64,000 nt of DNA, from positions 1,532,207-1,596,206 of the forward strand of contig NZ_CP031222.1 of NCBI RefSeq assembly GCF_003351745.1, given 5' to 3'. How positions within the stretch are numbered: position 1 is the first letter of the stretch; each line of letters begins with the position of its first letter. The notes under the pieces are model-generated. The model had not been told where the DNA came from, did no database searches, and saw only the letters and a list, made by a program, of their open reading frames with translations. This stretch comes from Aquirhabdus parva. GTDB lineage: Bacteria > Pseudomonadota > Gammaproteobacteria > Pseudomonadales > Moraxellaceae. Of this stretch, positions 14,902 to 23,643 are shown in pieces. Position numbers and translations under genes: made by a program.

Positions 14902-17424
14902 TTAAAACTTCAGAGACAAACGGCTGTAATAGAACCCACCGGCAAAGCCATATGGTGAGAACATGCCGTATTGATAAGTGCCAGCCCATGCCTTGATACC
15001 GACTTCACTCGGATAGATGTTGAAGAGGTTATTGGCACCAATTGCGAAAGTCGCTTTTTCAGAGAATTTGTAGGCGACATCGAGATCTGTAATCCATTTC
15101 GGGGCATAGGTACGGTCATCCACAGCATTCACTGCGCCTTCGGTATATTTGCCATAGCGTGAAAACGCTAAATTCACCGCCCAATCTCCAATGCTGTAGT
15201 TACCCGAGACGATGAGTTTGTTTTTTGGTGTCGCTTTGGTCAGATCAAGTTGCTGCTGACGATCGAATAAACTGTATCCACTGCCCAGACTTGCAAGAGC
15301 CGCAGGTGTTTTTTTGAGATCAAGGATTTCAGTCGTATTTTGATTAAATGCGAGGCTCCATTTGACTTGACCATATTCATCAAGTGGTTGGAGGTATTCC
15401 GCAACGACATCGATGCCTTTGGTTCGAGTGTTGACGGCATTGGTGTAGTACTGTCCAGCCAGATTGGGCTGCAGTCCATTGGCTTGCAGAATTTTGGACA
15501 CGGCCGCACCTTTTAAGATGCCTGTTTGTACGATGCGATCATCAATATCAATTTGATATAAATCCGCAGTCAGTTTGAGACGCTTAATGGGTTCCGCAGT
15601 TAAGCCCAAGCTATAGTTGACTGAGGTTTCAGGTTTAAGCGGTGTTGCCCCCAGTGCTTTTGCTTCCGGAGAGTCGACACGTAAAAGCTTGGTCAGGTTA
15701 CGAACCTGATTGCCATTAACCACACTGGTAATGGTACTGGTGCTGGAGAACGCAGTTTCGGCGAGTGAGGGAGCATGAAAACCATTGCTAATGGCGCCAC
15801 GCACCGCCCAGCCATCGATAAATTCATATCGCGTACTCAGCTTGCCACTGGTCGTGCTACCGACATCGCCATCATAGTGTTCATAACGGCCTGCTACTCC
15901 TAGATCCCAGCGTGAGGTCAGCGGTAGGTTTAAATCCAGATAGGTCGCTAGAACATTACGATCAGCTGTACTGGCATCGGCAGGTGTGATACCAGACACA
16001 GAAATCAGACCCGGTTGTGGTTGTTGTCCTTTAAATGGGCCAGATGGAACAACCCAAGTTCCTTGGTTATAGGAAAGTGGTTCTCCTGCAGTAATTTCAA
16101 ACTGCTCCCAGCGGTGTTCAAAGCCAAAGGAGGCTTGAATTGGCTTTTGCAAACCGATGTTGATTGCGCGGGTAAAATCAAGATTGTTGGTCCATTGACT
16201 AAAAAACTGCTCACCGAGCAAAAATTGACTCGGACCATTTAATCCTTGCGATAAATTTGCATTATTGGAAGATTCTAGTTTGTTCTGATCACGACCATAG
16301 GTCGTACTAACATCCCAGTTCCACCCCAGAGTTTGCCCTTTGAGTCCGACCGCGCTTTGATAGTCTATTTCGGTTAATAAGCGTCTGGCTTGTGGTCCAT
16401 CTGGAAATGGGCTCCCAGCGACTCCAGATAGTGCAGTTAAGTCAGTTGGTAAGCGATGCGCTAAATCTTTAAACGCTTCTCTATAACTTAATGTCGAAAA
16501 GGAATAGAAAGTTTTATCGTCTATGGGCAGCTCAAGGTTATAAGCGGTACTAAAAGTACGGTCACCTCCTAATCCATATTCTTTGCCCCAGCCTGAGCGA
16601 TTGGCTTCACGAGGGTCAGGTTGACCATTAGGCAGTCTGAAATAGAGTTGACCTGTCGCATCTCCTGCTCGAGTCCATGCTTGTTGAGTACGGGCATTTA
16701 AAGAAAAGTGTGCAAATCCGCCATCAGACCCTACTTTAATACCGCCATCAATTCCTTCAGATGCCGTTGCACCATCGCCTTTGTAATATTGCCCCAGTGA
16801 TGATTCGCTGTTAATCCCGCTATCATCTTTTTTTAAGATGATGTTAATGACACCAGCGATGGCATCGGAACCATATTGTGCAGCAGCACCATCTCGCAGA
16901 ACTTCAATACGTGCAATCGCTGATAATGGAATTAAATCGAGATCCACGGGAACAGAAGCGGCACCGACCCGTGCTAAGTTATTGAGCAACGCTGTGTTAT
17001 GTCTGCGTTTACCATTAACCAAGACCAGTACTTGATCGCCACTGAGACCGCGCATGCTGGGGCCACGTACCAGATACGATGAACCGCCGCCATTAATCGT
17101 AGGGACATTGAACGAAGGTAAAACCGCACCTAGCGCTTCTTTGAGACTACTTTTACCTGTTAGTAGCAATTGCTTATTGGAGATGACGTCAATAGGAACT
17201 GTACTTTTAGTGACCGTCCGAGGCGTTCCACCACGAACACCTGTGACTACGACATTGGTAATTGCATCAGGGCTATCCGAAGAACTATCCGATTTTTCTT
17301 TTGTACTCTGTAGAACTGGTGACTCGTTTTGTGGAGTTGCAATGCCTTCATTTGCATAGGTGGTCCCCGTCATCAAGCAAAGAATACTGACTGCGAGTAG
17401 CGTTGGATTTGTTTTAATATTCAT
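14902..17424 (-). CDS. TonB-dependent outer-membrane receptor (second of a tandem pair)
   Basis: An 840-residue outer-membrane receptor. It has a signal peptide (MNIKTNPTLLAVSILCLMTG, cleavage near TYA-N), a TonB-box-like NVVVTG, a plug domain to about residue 205 with VLVLVNGKRRHN and IEVLRDGAAAQYGSDAIAG, a 22-strand-type barrel and a C-terminal Phe (SRLSLKF). It would import a ligand across the outer membrane using TonB-ExbBD energy. AAGGGGG precedes the ATG. It follows a paralogous receptor gene by 11 bases and precedes the binding protein by 20. Binding protein and receptor together suggest uptake of an organosulfur compound or recapture of a secreted product. Neither is proven. Confidence 0.93.
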   Translation of the reverse strand: MNIKTNPTLLAVSILCLMTGTTYANEGIATPQNESPVLQSTKEKSDSSSDSPDAITNVVVTGVRGGTPRTVTKSTVPIDVISNKQLLLTGKSSLKEALGAVLPSFNVPTINGGGSSYLVRGPSMRGLSGDQVLVLVNGKRRHNTALLNNLARVGAASVPVDLDLIPLSAIARIEVLRDGAAAQYGSDAIAGVINIILKKDDSGINSESSLGQYYKGDGATASEGIDGGIKVGSDGGFAHFSLNARTQQAWTRAGDATGQLYFRLPNGQPDPREANRSGWGKEYGLGGDRTFSTAYNLELPIDDKTFYSFSTLSYREAFKDLAHRLPTDLTALSGVAGSPFPDGPQARRLLTEIDYQSAVGLKGQTLGWNWDVSTTYGRDQNKLESSNNANLSQGLNGPSQFLLGEQFFSQWTNNLDFTRAINIGLQKPIQASFGFEHRWEQFEITAGEPLSYNQGTWVVPSGPFKGQQPQPGLISVSGITPADASTADRNVLATYLDLNLPLTSRWDLGVAGRYEHYDGDVGSTTSGKLSTRYEFIDGWAVRGAISNGFHAPSLAETAFSSTSTITSVVNGNQVRNLTKLLRVDSPEAKALGATPLKPETSVNYSLGLTAEPIKRLKLTADLYQIDIDDRIVQTGILKGAAVSKILQANGLQPNLAGQYYTNAVNTRTKGIDVVAEYLQPLDEYGQVKWSLAFNQNTTEILDLKKTPAALASLGSGYSLFDRQQQLDLTKATPKNKLIVSGNYSIGDWAVNLAFSRYGKYTEGAVNAVDDRTYAPKWITDLDVAYKFSEKATFAIGANNLFNIYPSEVGIKAWAGTYQYGMFSPYGFAGGFYYSRLSLKF

Positions 17425-17435
17425 TATTATCCCCC

Positions 17436-19964
17436 TTAGAATTTATAACTTAAGCGGCCGTAGTAAAAGCCACCATTGAAGCCAAATGGAGAATAGAGAC
17501 CGTATTGGCCAAAGCCTGAGGCTGAGATAAAGCCATTCTTGTCTGGGAAAATATTGAAGATGTTTTTGGCACCCAGAGCGAGTGTGAGTTTAGGGTTAAA
17601 GCGATAGCTGCCTTCGAGGTCGCTGATCCATTTGGCGCCAAAGGTACTGTCTTTCTTCGGATCGGCGGGATCGTACACGAAGGTATATTTGTCATAGCGT
17701 GTTAAACGCAGCAGGAAAGACCAGTCTTGGTAAGCCCAGTCAGCACTTAAAATGAGTTTGCTTGCTGGAATCGCGGTCGTCAGTAGATTACGGGCCTGAC
17801 GATCAATCAACTGATAGCCACCCCCTAAGTTGGAGAGTACTGCGGGGTTATCTTTGACATTGGTGATCTCGGTTTTGCCGTAGTTATAGGCTGCGGTCCA
17901 ATTCACACTTCCCCAAGTACCAAGGTCTTGCTTATAGTCGGTGACGAGATCGATACCGCGGGTTTGGGTATCGACAGCATTGGTAAAATACTGCCCCCCA
18001 TCTGCAGCAAGTACGCCCTGCTTCTCAAGAATCTGACGGACTTCCGTACCGCGTAGGGTGCCACTCAGCGAAATGCGATCTTTAATATCAATTTGGAACG
18101 CATCTAAACTGATATTGAGTTTTCGAATGGGATTCCATGTCAGACCCAGACTATAGTTGTTGGAGTGTTCCGGTTTAAGTGGTGTTGCACCCAATGCTTT
18201 CGCCGCGGCTGAATTGACTGGAAGCACCCCGTAGTTATAAGACTGATAGACGCCGTTGATAAACGTAAAGGCAGTTGAGCGCGTGGTATAGATTTCATTG
18301 GCTAACTGTGGGGCTCTAAAACCGTTGCTCAGAGTCCCGCGCAGTGCAAAACTGGGGGTAAATTCATAGCGTGTGCTGAGCTTGCCACTGACGGTTGAGC
18401 CGACATTACGTGTGTATTCCTCAGCCCGCCCTGCAAGATTAATGCTCCATGCTGAGGTCGGTTGTAGCCCTAGCTCAAGATAGCCCGCATAGTTATTGCG
18501 GCTAATTTTGGCGGCATCGGTAGGCGTAATTCCGGCAGTCACTTGTGAACCAGCATCAGGTTTTTGTCCTGCGAGTGGACTCCCTTTGGGGTAGATATAT
18601 CCTCCATCGGCATAAGAGGCATATTCTCCTGCAACAGTTTCATAGCTGTCGTAGCGATGCTCAAGTCCTATGGATAAAGAGGTGGGTTTTGCAAGTCCCC
18701 AATCCAATGCGCGTGAAAGATCGAAGTTGTTGACCCACTGACGAGAAACCCAGCCTCCTGCATCAAACTCATTTTGCGTTGCAGGGCCAAATGAGGCGTT
18801 TTGATTATCGCGTGTGGATTGATCTGCATGGCTTTCGCCAAGCGTACTGCTAAGGTCCCAGTTCCAGTCTGCCCATTGACCTTTAAGCCCAATCGCAGTC
18901 TGAAAATCACGTTCTTCAATCCGCCACACAGGGGAGTAGCCATCTGGGTAGCCATGAGGACCCTCAGTAATCGTATTACGACCATTCGGGACACGGTAAT
19001 TCATGGTCAATTCACCTTGGCGAAAGCCCAGTGTTGAAAATGAATACAGGTTTAATTGATCATTAATCGGTAAATTAAAGTTATAGGCGAGATTAGTCGA
19101 CTTGATTTGCGGTAGACCATAACCTAAATAGGTTACTTGATGCGTTTTTGGTTCGCGAGGGTCTGGACTTCCATTTGCTAATGGGAAGTAAAGATTTTTA
19201 TAAGTGTTTGGGCTGGCTTGGTTGGTATTGTCTTGATAGCGTGCTTCTAAAGCCAGTTGTAAAATGCCACCTTGCCCGACTTCAAAGCCATAGTTAATAG
19301 CTTGTTGAACTGTATCGCGTTGACCATCAAAATCTTGCCCGACCGTCGTTGTTGCCGTACCACCAGTCTTTTGTTTGAGGATAATGTTAATGACGCCTGC
19401 AATGGCATCCGAACCATACTGTGCGGCAGCACCATCGCGCAGAATTTCAACCCGTTCAATGAGTGATGTTGGGATATAGTCGAGATCCGCAGGTGCGGTC
19501 CCACTGTTTAAACCAGTGATACCAAGTACAGCACTGGTGTGACGGCGTTTACCATTGACCAGTACCAGAATCTGACCGGCACTGAGACCCCGTAGAGTTG
19601 GTGTACGAACAATGGCCTCTTTATCACCTCCAGAGAGGTCTGGTAAGTTGAATGAAGGAACATAGTTAGCTATCGCTTCAAGTAGCCCAACTTTGCCGAC
19701 AGCTTCTAATTGCTTGCCTGTGATGACATCAATGGGAGACAGGCTTTTGGTGACTGTGCGCTGGGTCGTGCCTCTATTACCCGTCACAATGACCGAGTCA
19801 ACAGGGGATGATGCATCACTCGTGCTTTGTACACTTTCTAGATTTGCGGAGTCCGCATAAGATTGGTGACTTAATCCTGTTGTGATCAAGAGCGTGAGTA
19901 ACGATAGACGGAACGTCGGTCGAGATGAAGTATTTGACTTTGTTGATTGAGAATTTAAGATCAT
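17436..19964 (-). CDS. TonB-dependent outer-membrane receptor (first of a tandem pair)
   Basis: An 842-residue TonB-dependent receptor with an N-terminal signal (hydrophobic segment about 20-36, cleavage near SYA-D). It has a TonB-box-like DSVIVTG, a plug domain with ILVLVNGKRRHT and VEILRDGAAAQYGSDAIAG, and a C-terminal aromatic residue (LSYKF). It is clearly paralogous to the next gene along most of its length, so the pair arose by tandem duplication followed by marked divergence in the barrel loops. It starts two bases after the exported RidA gene. The ligand is not evident. No iron-regulatory site was recognised upstream. Confidence 0.93.
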   Translation of the reverse strand: MILNSQSTKSNTSSRPTFRLSLLTLLITTGLSHQSYADSANLESVQSTSDASSPVDSVIVTGNRGTTQRTVTKSLSPIDVITGKQLEAVGKVGLLEAIANYVPSFNLPDLSGGDKEAIVRTPTLRGLSAGQILVLVNGKRRHTSAVLGITGLNSGTAPADLDYIPTSLIERVEILRDGAAAQYGSDAIAGVINIILKQKTGGTATTTVGQDFDGQRDTVQQAINYGFEVGQGGILQLALEARYQDNTNQASPNTYKNLYFPLANGSPDPREPKTHQVTYLGYGLPQIKSTNLAYNFNLPINDQLNLYSFSTLGFRQGELTMNYRVPNGRNTITEGPHGYPDGYSPVWRIEERDFQTAIGLKGQWADWNWDLSSTLGESHADQSTRDNQNASFGPATQNEFDAGGWVSRQWVNNFDLSRALDWGLAKPTSLSIGLEHRYDSYETVAGEYASYADGGYIYPKGSPLAGQKPDAGSQVTAGITPTDAAKISRNNYAGYLELGLQPTSAWSINLAGRAEEYTRNVGSTVSGKLSTRYEFTPSFALRGTLSNGFRAPQLANEIYTTRSTAFTFINGVYQSYNYGVLPVNSAAAKALGATPLKPEHSNNYSLGLTWNPIRKLNISLDAFQIDIKDRISLSGTLRGTEVRQILEKQGVLAADGGQYFTNAVDTQTRGIDLVTDYKQDLGTWGSVNWTAAYNYGKTEITNVKDNPAVLSNLGGGYQLIDRQARNLLTTAIPASKLILSADWAYQDWSFLLRLTRYDKYTFVYDPADPKKDSTFGAKWISDLEGSYRFNPKLTLALGAKNIFNIFPDKNGFISASGFGQYGLYSPFGFNGGFYYGRLSYKF

Positions 19965-19966
19965 GA

Positions 19967-20491
19967 TCAGTCTGCCTTTTTCACTGCTGAAGACGCGCGC
20001 GCAGCGACAGCTTCGATTTCAATCAGGGCGTGTGGCAATACTAGACTGGCAACACCGACCGTCGTCCGAGTGGGAACGTTCGGTTGGTCTTTAGTGGCAA
20101 AAAATTGGGTATAGGATTTTTGCAATCCTGAAAAGTCGAGTTTGTTCCCTTTATCGGGATCAGCCACCAAGAAAATGCGCAGCTGAACCACATCACCAAA
20201 GCCAAGCCCTTGACGCTTAAGCGCTGCATCTAGTTTTTTTAGGACGGCTTCAGTTTGCGATGCGGTATCTCCACTGGCATGCAGCTCCTCGGCTGGTGCA
20301 CCAGCATTGGCAGGATCGGGCAATAGCCCACTGAAATAAGTGAGTTCAGTACCAGCCCCAAGTGTCACGGATTGCAAAATTGGGAAGCTTGAGTGTGGCA
20401 ATGGTGTGCGTTGAATCGTGTCTGCGTGGGATTGGCTATTAAGGAGTGCCAAACCAAACAGACTACTGCTAAAAAATCGTTTAATGCTCAT
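19967..20491 (-). CDS. Exported RidA/YjgF-family protein
   Basis: A 174-residue RidA-superfamily protein with a cleavable Sec signal (MSIKRFFSSSLFGLALLNSQ, cleavage after SHA at about 23). RidA proteins hydrolyse reactive 2-imino or enamine intermediates. The conserved Arg142 of the active site (PTRTTVGVA) and the Glu of IEIEAVA are present. I chose the ATG at 20491 because it gives a complete signal peptide, rather than a GTG at 20533. The ribosome-binding site is weak. Periplasmic location is unusual for RidA and matches the Tat-exported amine oxidase encoded just upstream, whose product would be an imine. It is the first gene of the receptor/CDPS operon. Confidence 0.87.
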   Translation of the reverse strand: MSIKRFFSSSLFGLALLNSQSHADTIQRTPLPHSSFPILQSVTLGAGTELTYFSGLLPDPANAGAPAEELHASGDTASQTEAVLKKLDAALKRQGLGFGDVVQLRIFLVADPDKGNKLDFSGLQKSYTQFFATKDQPNVPTRTTVGVASLVLPHALIEIEAVAARASSAVKKAD

Positions 20492-20519
20492 TGAAAAAAT
20501 ACCCCGTTGGTTAAATCGT

Positions 20520-20583
20520 GGTTGTGAACCCACAACCGAAAAGAAAACTTAAAACTGTCTAAAATCAGTGATATTGCATATCA
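20520..20583 (-). promoter_or_regulatory. Leader region of the RidA-receptor-CDPS operon with two dyads
   Basis: Two dyads precede the RidA start. A 7-bp perfect inverted repeat with a 4-base loop (GGTTGTG 20520-20526, CACAACC 20531-20537) lies about 30 bases upstream. A 15-base palindrome TGATATTGCATATCA is at 20569-20583. The second could be an operator and the first could be an operator or an RNA hairpin. No certain -10/-35 pair was assigned. Confidence 0.35.
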
Positions 20584-20624
20584 GAACTTGTGTTTAGACT
20601 TAAATTTCAGAAAAATCGGTGATG

Positions 20625-22214
20625 TCATGCAGCAGCCTCCTGAGTCACTGAACCTGTTTGGGTTGCTTGTTGTAAAATTACATGTGCAACTCGACGAGCA
20701 GATGCCGCGGCGGACTCTTGCCATATCCCAATGCCGCTATGGGCGAGACTGTCACTGCTTAGATGGACCCGACCTTGTGGTTGATTGAGAAGGTCGTAGG
20801 CAGGTTGTTTTACTTCATGAGATGACCATGGCCCTAGGCTGTAAGGAATTCTGCTCCATGAGATGGCTACAGGATTTTTGAGTAATTGACTGCGATTAGG
20901 GTGCAGTAGTTCTACAGCTTGTTTAGATAACGCGATCTGTTCTTGATGGCTTTTTTCACCAAAGCGGCGCGCTACCTCGCCATTGTTATAGGCACCGATC
21001 AGCACGCCTTCAGGCTGCTGGAATCCACCGCTGGGATACCAAAAGCTGTAGGCATCGTGATTAAGAAATGATAATCCACCATAAATTTGTAGATCAGTCT
21101 CCCAGAAACGCGGTGATTGCCACGCGACTTTATTGGCAAAACCAAATTCAGTCGCCGCGATAGCATCTTTGACAGGCTGGCTGAAGTTGGTCTGTAGTTT
21201 TGCGAGTAATGGCAAAGGTAGCGTGACTACAACGTAATCTGCCGTGAGGGTAGATGTCTGACCTGTTAAACGATCTTTTACGACCACAGATGCTGATGCT
21301 TCTTGATTTTCGATAACTTGAACTTCGCTATTGAAGCGGACGCGTTGCCCAAGTCGTTTATGAAATGCTTTGGGAATTTGGTCCATGCCACCAACCGGTT
21401 GAAACATGGTTGGGGAGAACTCTGGATATTCATCAATGACTAAAGCAGTCCAGAGTGCTGGGTTCAACAATGATTTGAGCGGTAGTGGGGCACGTTTCAC
21501 AGGAAGTTGATCCCCAGCCCCAGGAAGTACTTTATAGCCAGAGCGTGCAGATCCTTCATAGGTTTGCTTGTCTGAAAGATCGCCCCAGATTTTTAGAAAG
21601 TCTTGTAGGTTTTTACGGTCCGCTTTAGACAGTGTTTGAGGTACTGAATCGTTTCTAACGGATTGGGTGAGTAGTTCAGCAATATAACCTCGTGCGTCAT
21701 TCACTGCTTGACGCAATTGAAAGGGAGGTTCTGTGAGATCAGGTCTGACCAAAGCATTGCGGCTCGTGTTAACGACCACTTCGAGCGCTACACCCAGTTC
21801 TCGGCAATAACCCAGCATGATTTGATGGTGACTTGGAATACGTGCTGGCCCAGCGTTGAAATAAAAGCCTTGATCAAACTGTACCGTTTGGGTTGTGCCA
21901 TCCGTGTATTCGACTTTATCACCACGTCTTAGTGTCCAATTACGTCCTCCAACACGATCACGTGCCTCAACTACGGTTACATCGAATCCAGCGCGCTGTA
22001 ACTCGTAGGCAGAGACCAGACCACCAATCCCTGCACCAACGACGATGACCTTCTTACCTGAAGCTTGTGTTGTTGATTGGGGAAGGGATGTTGTGGTTGT
22101 GGACGAATCAGCAATGCTACTTGCGGAAGTGGAAGCCGCAGCACGTGTACCGAGGAATGGGTAGCTTCCAAGGGTAGATAATCCAATCAGCAGTTCACGT
22201 CTGTTTAAAGCCAT
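20625..22214 (-). CDS. Tat-exported flavin-dependent amine oxidase
   Basis: A 529-residue FAD amine oxidase of the monoamine/L-amino-acid oxidase family. The N-terminus MALNRRELLIGLSTLGSY is a plausible twin-arginine signal, followed by a Ser/Thr-rich linker. The FAD dinucleotide motif VVGAGIGGLVSAYELQRAG starts near residue 58, with VVEARDRVGGRNWTLR after it. The C-terminal FAD contact region is HLSSDSLAHSGIGIWQESAA. It would oxidise an amine or amino acid to an imine with release of H2O2. An exported RidA gene lies 133 bases downstream, a sensible imine-hydrolysing partner. A 29-bp element upstream is shared with the racemase gene behind it. Confidence 0.88.
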   Translation of the reverse strand: MALNRRELLIGLSTLGSYPFLGTRAAASTSASSIADSSTTTTSLPQSTTQASGKKVIVVGAGIGGLVSAYELQRAGFDVTVVEARDRVGGRNWTLRRGDKVEYTDGTTQTVQFDQGFYFNAGPARIPSHHQIMLGYCRELGVALEVVVNTSRNALVRPDLTEPPFQLRQAVNDARGYIAELLTQSVRNDSVPQTLSKADRKNLQDFLKIWGDLSDKQTYEGSARSGYKVLPGAGDQLPVKRAPLPLKSLLNPALWTALVIDEYPEFSPTMFQPVGGMDQIPKAFHKRLGQRVRFNSEVQVIENQEASASVVVKDRLTGQTSTLTADYVVVTLPLPLLAKLQTNFSQPVKDAIAATEFGFANKVAWQSPRFWETDLQIYGGLSFLNHDAYSFWYPSGGFQQPEGVLIGAYNNGEVARRFGEKSHQEQIALSKQAVELLHPNRSQLLKNPVAISWSRIPYSLGPWSSHEVKQPAYDLLNQPQGRVHLSSDSLAHSGIGIWQESAAASARRVAHVILQQATQTGSVTQEAAA

Positions 22215-22541
22215 AGCATCACCATCGTTATGATCAAAAATGCAAATTTGTGTACAAAACGAGTCACAAATTGCGTGTTAGGCTGATCATAGGGATAGTG
22301 TTAAAATAATGGAAATACATTTTAATGATAGGTTTATATAAAAAACTTTTATTTTAATTTTGAGCTGTTGTTCTAAATATTTATTTTAAATATATGATAT
22401 TTATATTCATTATTGTTATAAGTTGCTAGTTAAGTCATTGTTGGTAGACTTTCACGGTTTTAGAATGAGAACACCCAGGGTGCGCGCATTTAAGAGCTCG
22501 CACCAAGCAGGGTGATCCTCTAGAGATTGCTATGTGATTGA
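22215..22541 (-). promoter_or_regulatory. Upstream region of the amine oxidase gene
   Basis: A 327-base gene-free stretch, very AT-rich from 22300 to 22430. It holds the shared 29-bp element (22312-22340), which most likely belongs to the amine oxidase promoter. Between 22440 and 22541 the GC content rises. That part contains a short CACCC/GGGTG dyad but no convincing terminator for the upstream racemase gene. Confidence 0.4.
22312..22340 (-). promoter_or_regulatory. Shared 29-bp upstream element, copy 1
   Basis: This element begins GAAATACATTTTAATGATAG and continues GTTTATATA. It matches the copy at 23398-23426 at 28 of 29 positions. It is 98 bases upstream of the amine oxidase start, in the same orientation relative to its gene as the other copy is to the racemase. 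A common activator or repressor site, or a shared promoter, is inferred. Confidence 0.6.
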
Positions 22542-23318
22542 TTATTTAAACTGACGATTACCTAGGGTTTCGGCAAGCGAGTCGTAACCTTTGGTGGGTT
22601 TGCTGGCGTTGAACTTGTAGACCCGTTCACTATGTTTTAATCCCAGATTGCATATGGCTTGCGCTATTGCGATGGTTACTGGCGCAGGGTCAATCACAGG
22701 GACATAAATGCCTTGGGCTCTCAGTTGAGCTGTGACCGCTTCCGCGCTACCCAAAAAACCAGTACATCCGAGGACTATCACATCAGCACGGTCTTCAGTG
22801 ACAGCTGCAGCTGCCTCTACAGCTAAAGCATTGTGCAGAGCTGAGGTATCAGTTAAAAGGTTTAAAACGGGAATATTAATGACGCGAATCGATGCTAGCT
22901 TATCGATCACGGCGTACTGGCGGGCGAGGTTTTCAATCATGGGTCGAACTGATTCAACAACGGTCACAATCGAAAACTTATGTCCGAGGAGCGATGCCAC
23001 ATGCATTGATGTTTGCCCTGGACCAAAGACTGGGATATTGGTTGCCTCGCGCGCTGCTGCAAGGCCAGGATCTCCAAAGCAGGAAATAATTGCAGCATCT
23101 ATACCTTCATTTTCTGCACGAGCGACTTCTTGAACGATACCCGGTGTAGCCAATGCCCGGTCTAATTCGCATTCTATTGAAGAAGGCCCTGTAACCAATG
23201 TGGAGTATGAAACTTCTAAATCGTCTTTTTGCAAACTTTTAATATAATTCTTCAGATCTGCAGCGATTTCGCTGGATTCATTGGTAAAGTGGGGTGAGAT
23301 AATGCGAAGCTTCACCAT
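22542..23318 (-). CDS. Aspartate/glutamate/hydantoin racemase family protein
   Basis: A 258-residue member of the Asp/Glu/hydantoin racemase superfamily. Both catalytic cysteines are seen: Cys80 in IISCFGDPGL and Cys185 in VLGCTGFLG. The SCFGDPG phrase is closest to the hydantoin-racemase (HyuE) branch, whose members racemise 5-substituted hydantoins. Related proteins act on amino acids or allantoin. GGAG lies near the ATG. It stands alone on the minus strand, upstream of the amine oxidase, and shares a 29-bp upstream element with it, suggesting co-regulation. A role on amino acid or cyclic amide substrates is an inference. Confidence 0.87.
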   Translation of the reverse strand: MVKLRIISPHFTNESSEIAADLKNYIKSLQKDDLEVSYSTLVTGPSSIECELDRALATPGIVQEVARAENEGIDAAIISCFGDPGLAAAREATNIPVFGPGQTSMHVASLLGHKFSIVTVVESVRPMIENLARQYAVIDKLASIRVINIPVLNLLTDTSALHNALAVEAAAAVTEDRADVIVLGCTGFLGSAEAVTAQLRAQGIYVPVIDPAPVTIAIAQAICNLGLKHSERVYKFNASKPTKGYDSLAETLGNRQFK

Positions 23319-23643
23319 CAGTTTTCTCCGTAATAGTTTTCCAACACGTGTAAATATGGAATCGATGTTTCATCTTAGAGAGAAAGAATTGATGATAGAA
23401 ATACATTTTAGTGATAGGTTTATATAGAAAAAATTTATATTAAGTTGAATTTAAGGTGTCTCCTGTTGTATTTCAAAACCTTCAATCTCGTTTGATCGTG
23501 TTTTAAAAGATCGAAATCAGGAAATCCTTTGACAAATAACACGATTTTGCACTTGTTATCTGCGTGCCAAAGCCCAAATAATTATCCATTGATCGATCAA
23601 ACAAATTAATTGGACGAAGTGTTATTTCGCCTTTGGAGTCTCC
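23319..23643. promoter_or_regulatory. Divergent region between racemase and M16 peptidase
   Basis: A 325-base divergent gap. The racemase side holds the second copy of the shared 29-bp element. The peptidase side has a possible -35 TTGACA at 23529-23534 with a weak, long-spaced -10 (TGTTAT at 23554-23559). GGAG precedes the peptidase ATG by six bases. Confidence 0.35.
23398..23426 (-). promoter_or_regulatory. Shared 29-bp upstream element, copy 2
   Basis: This begins GAAATACATTTTAGTGATAG and continues GTTTATATA, differing from the copy at 22312-22340 only at one A/G position. It lies 80 bases upstream of the racemase start. The flanking sequence is less similar, which points to selection on the element rather than a recent duplication. 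Confidence 0.6.

Noticed and set aside
17054-17359. 101-codon + strand open frame
   Set aside because: Antisense to the plug domain of a TonB receptor with no supporting signals.
22732-23133. 133-codon + strand open frame
   Set aside because: Antisense shadow of the racemase gene, Ala/Ser/Arg-rich with no motif or independent promoter.
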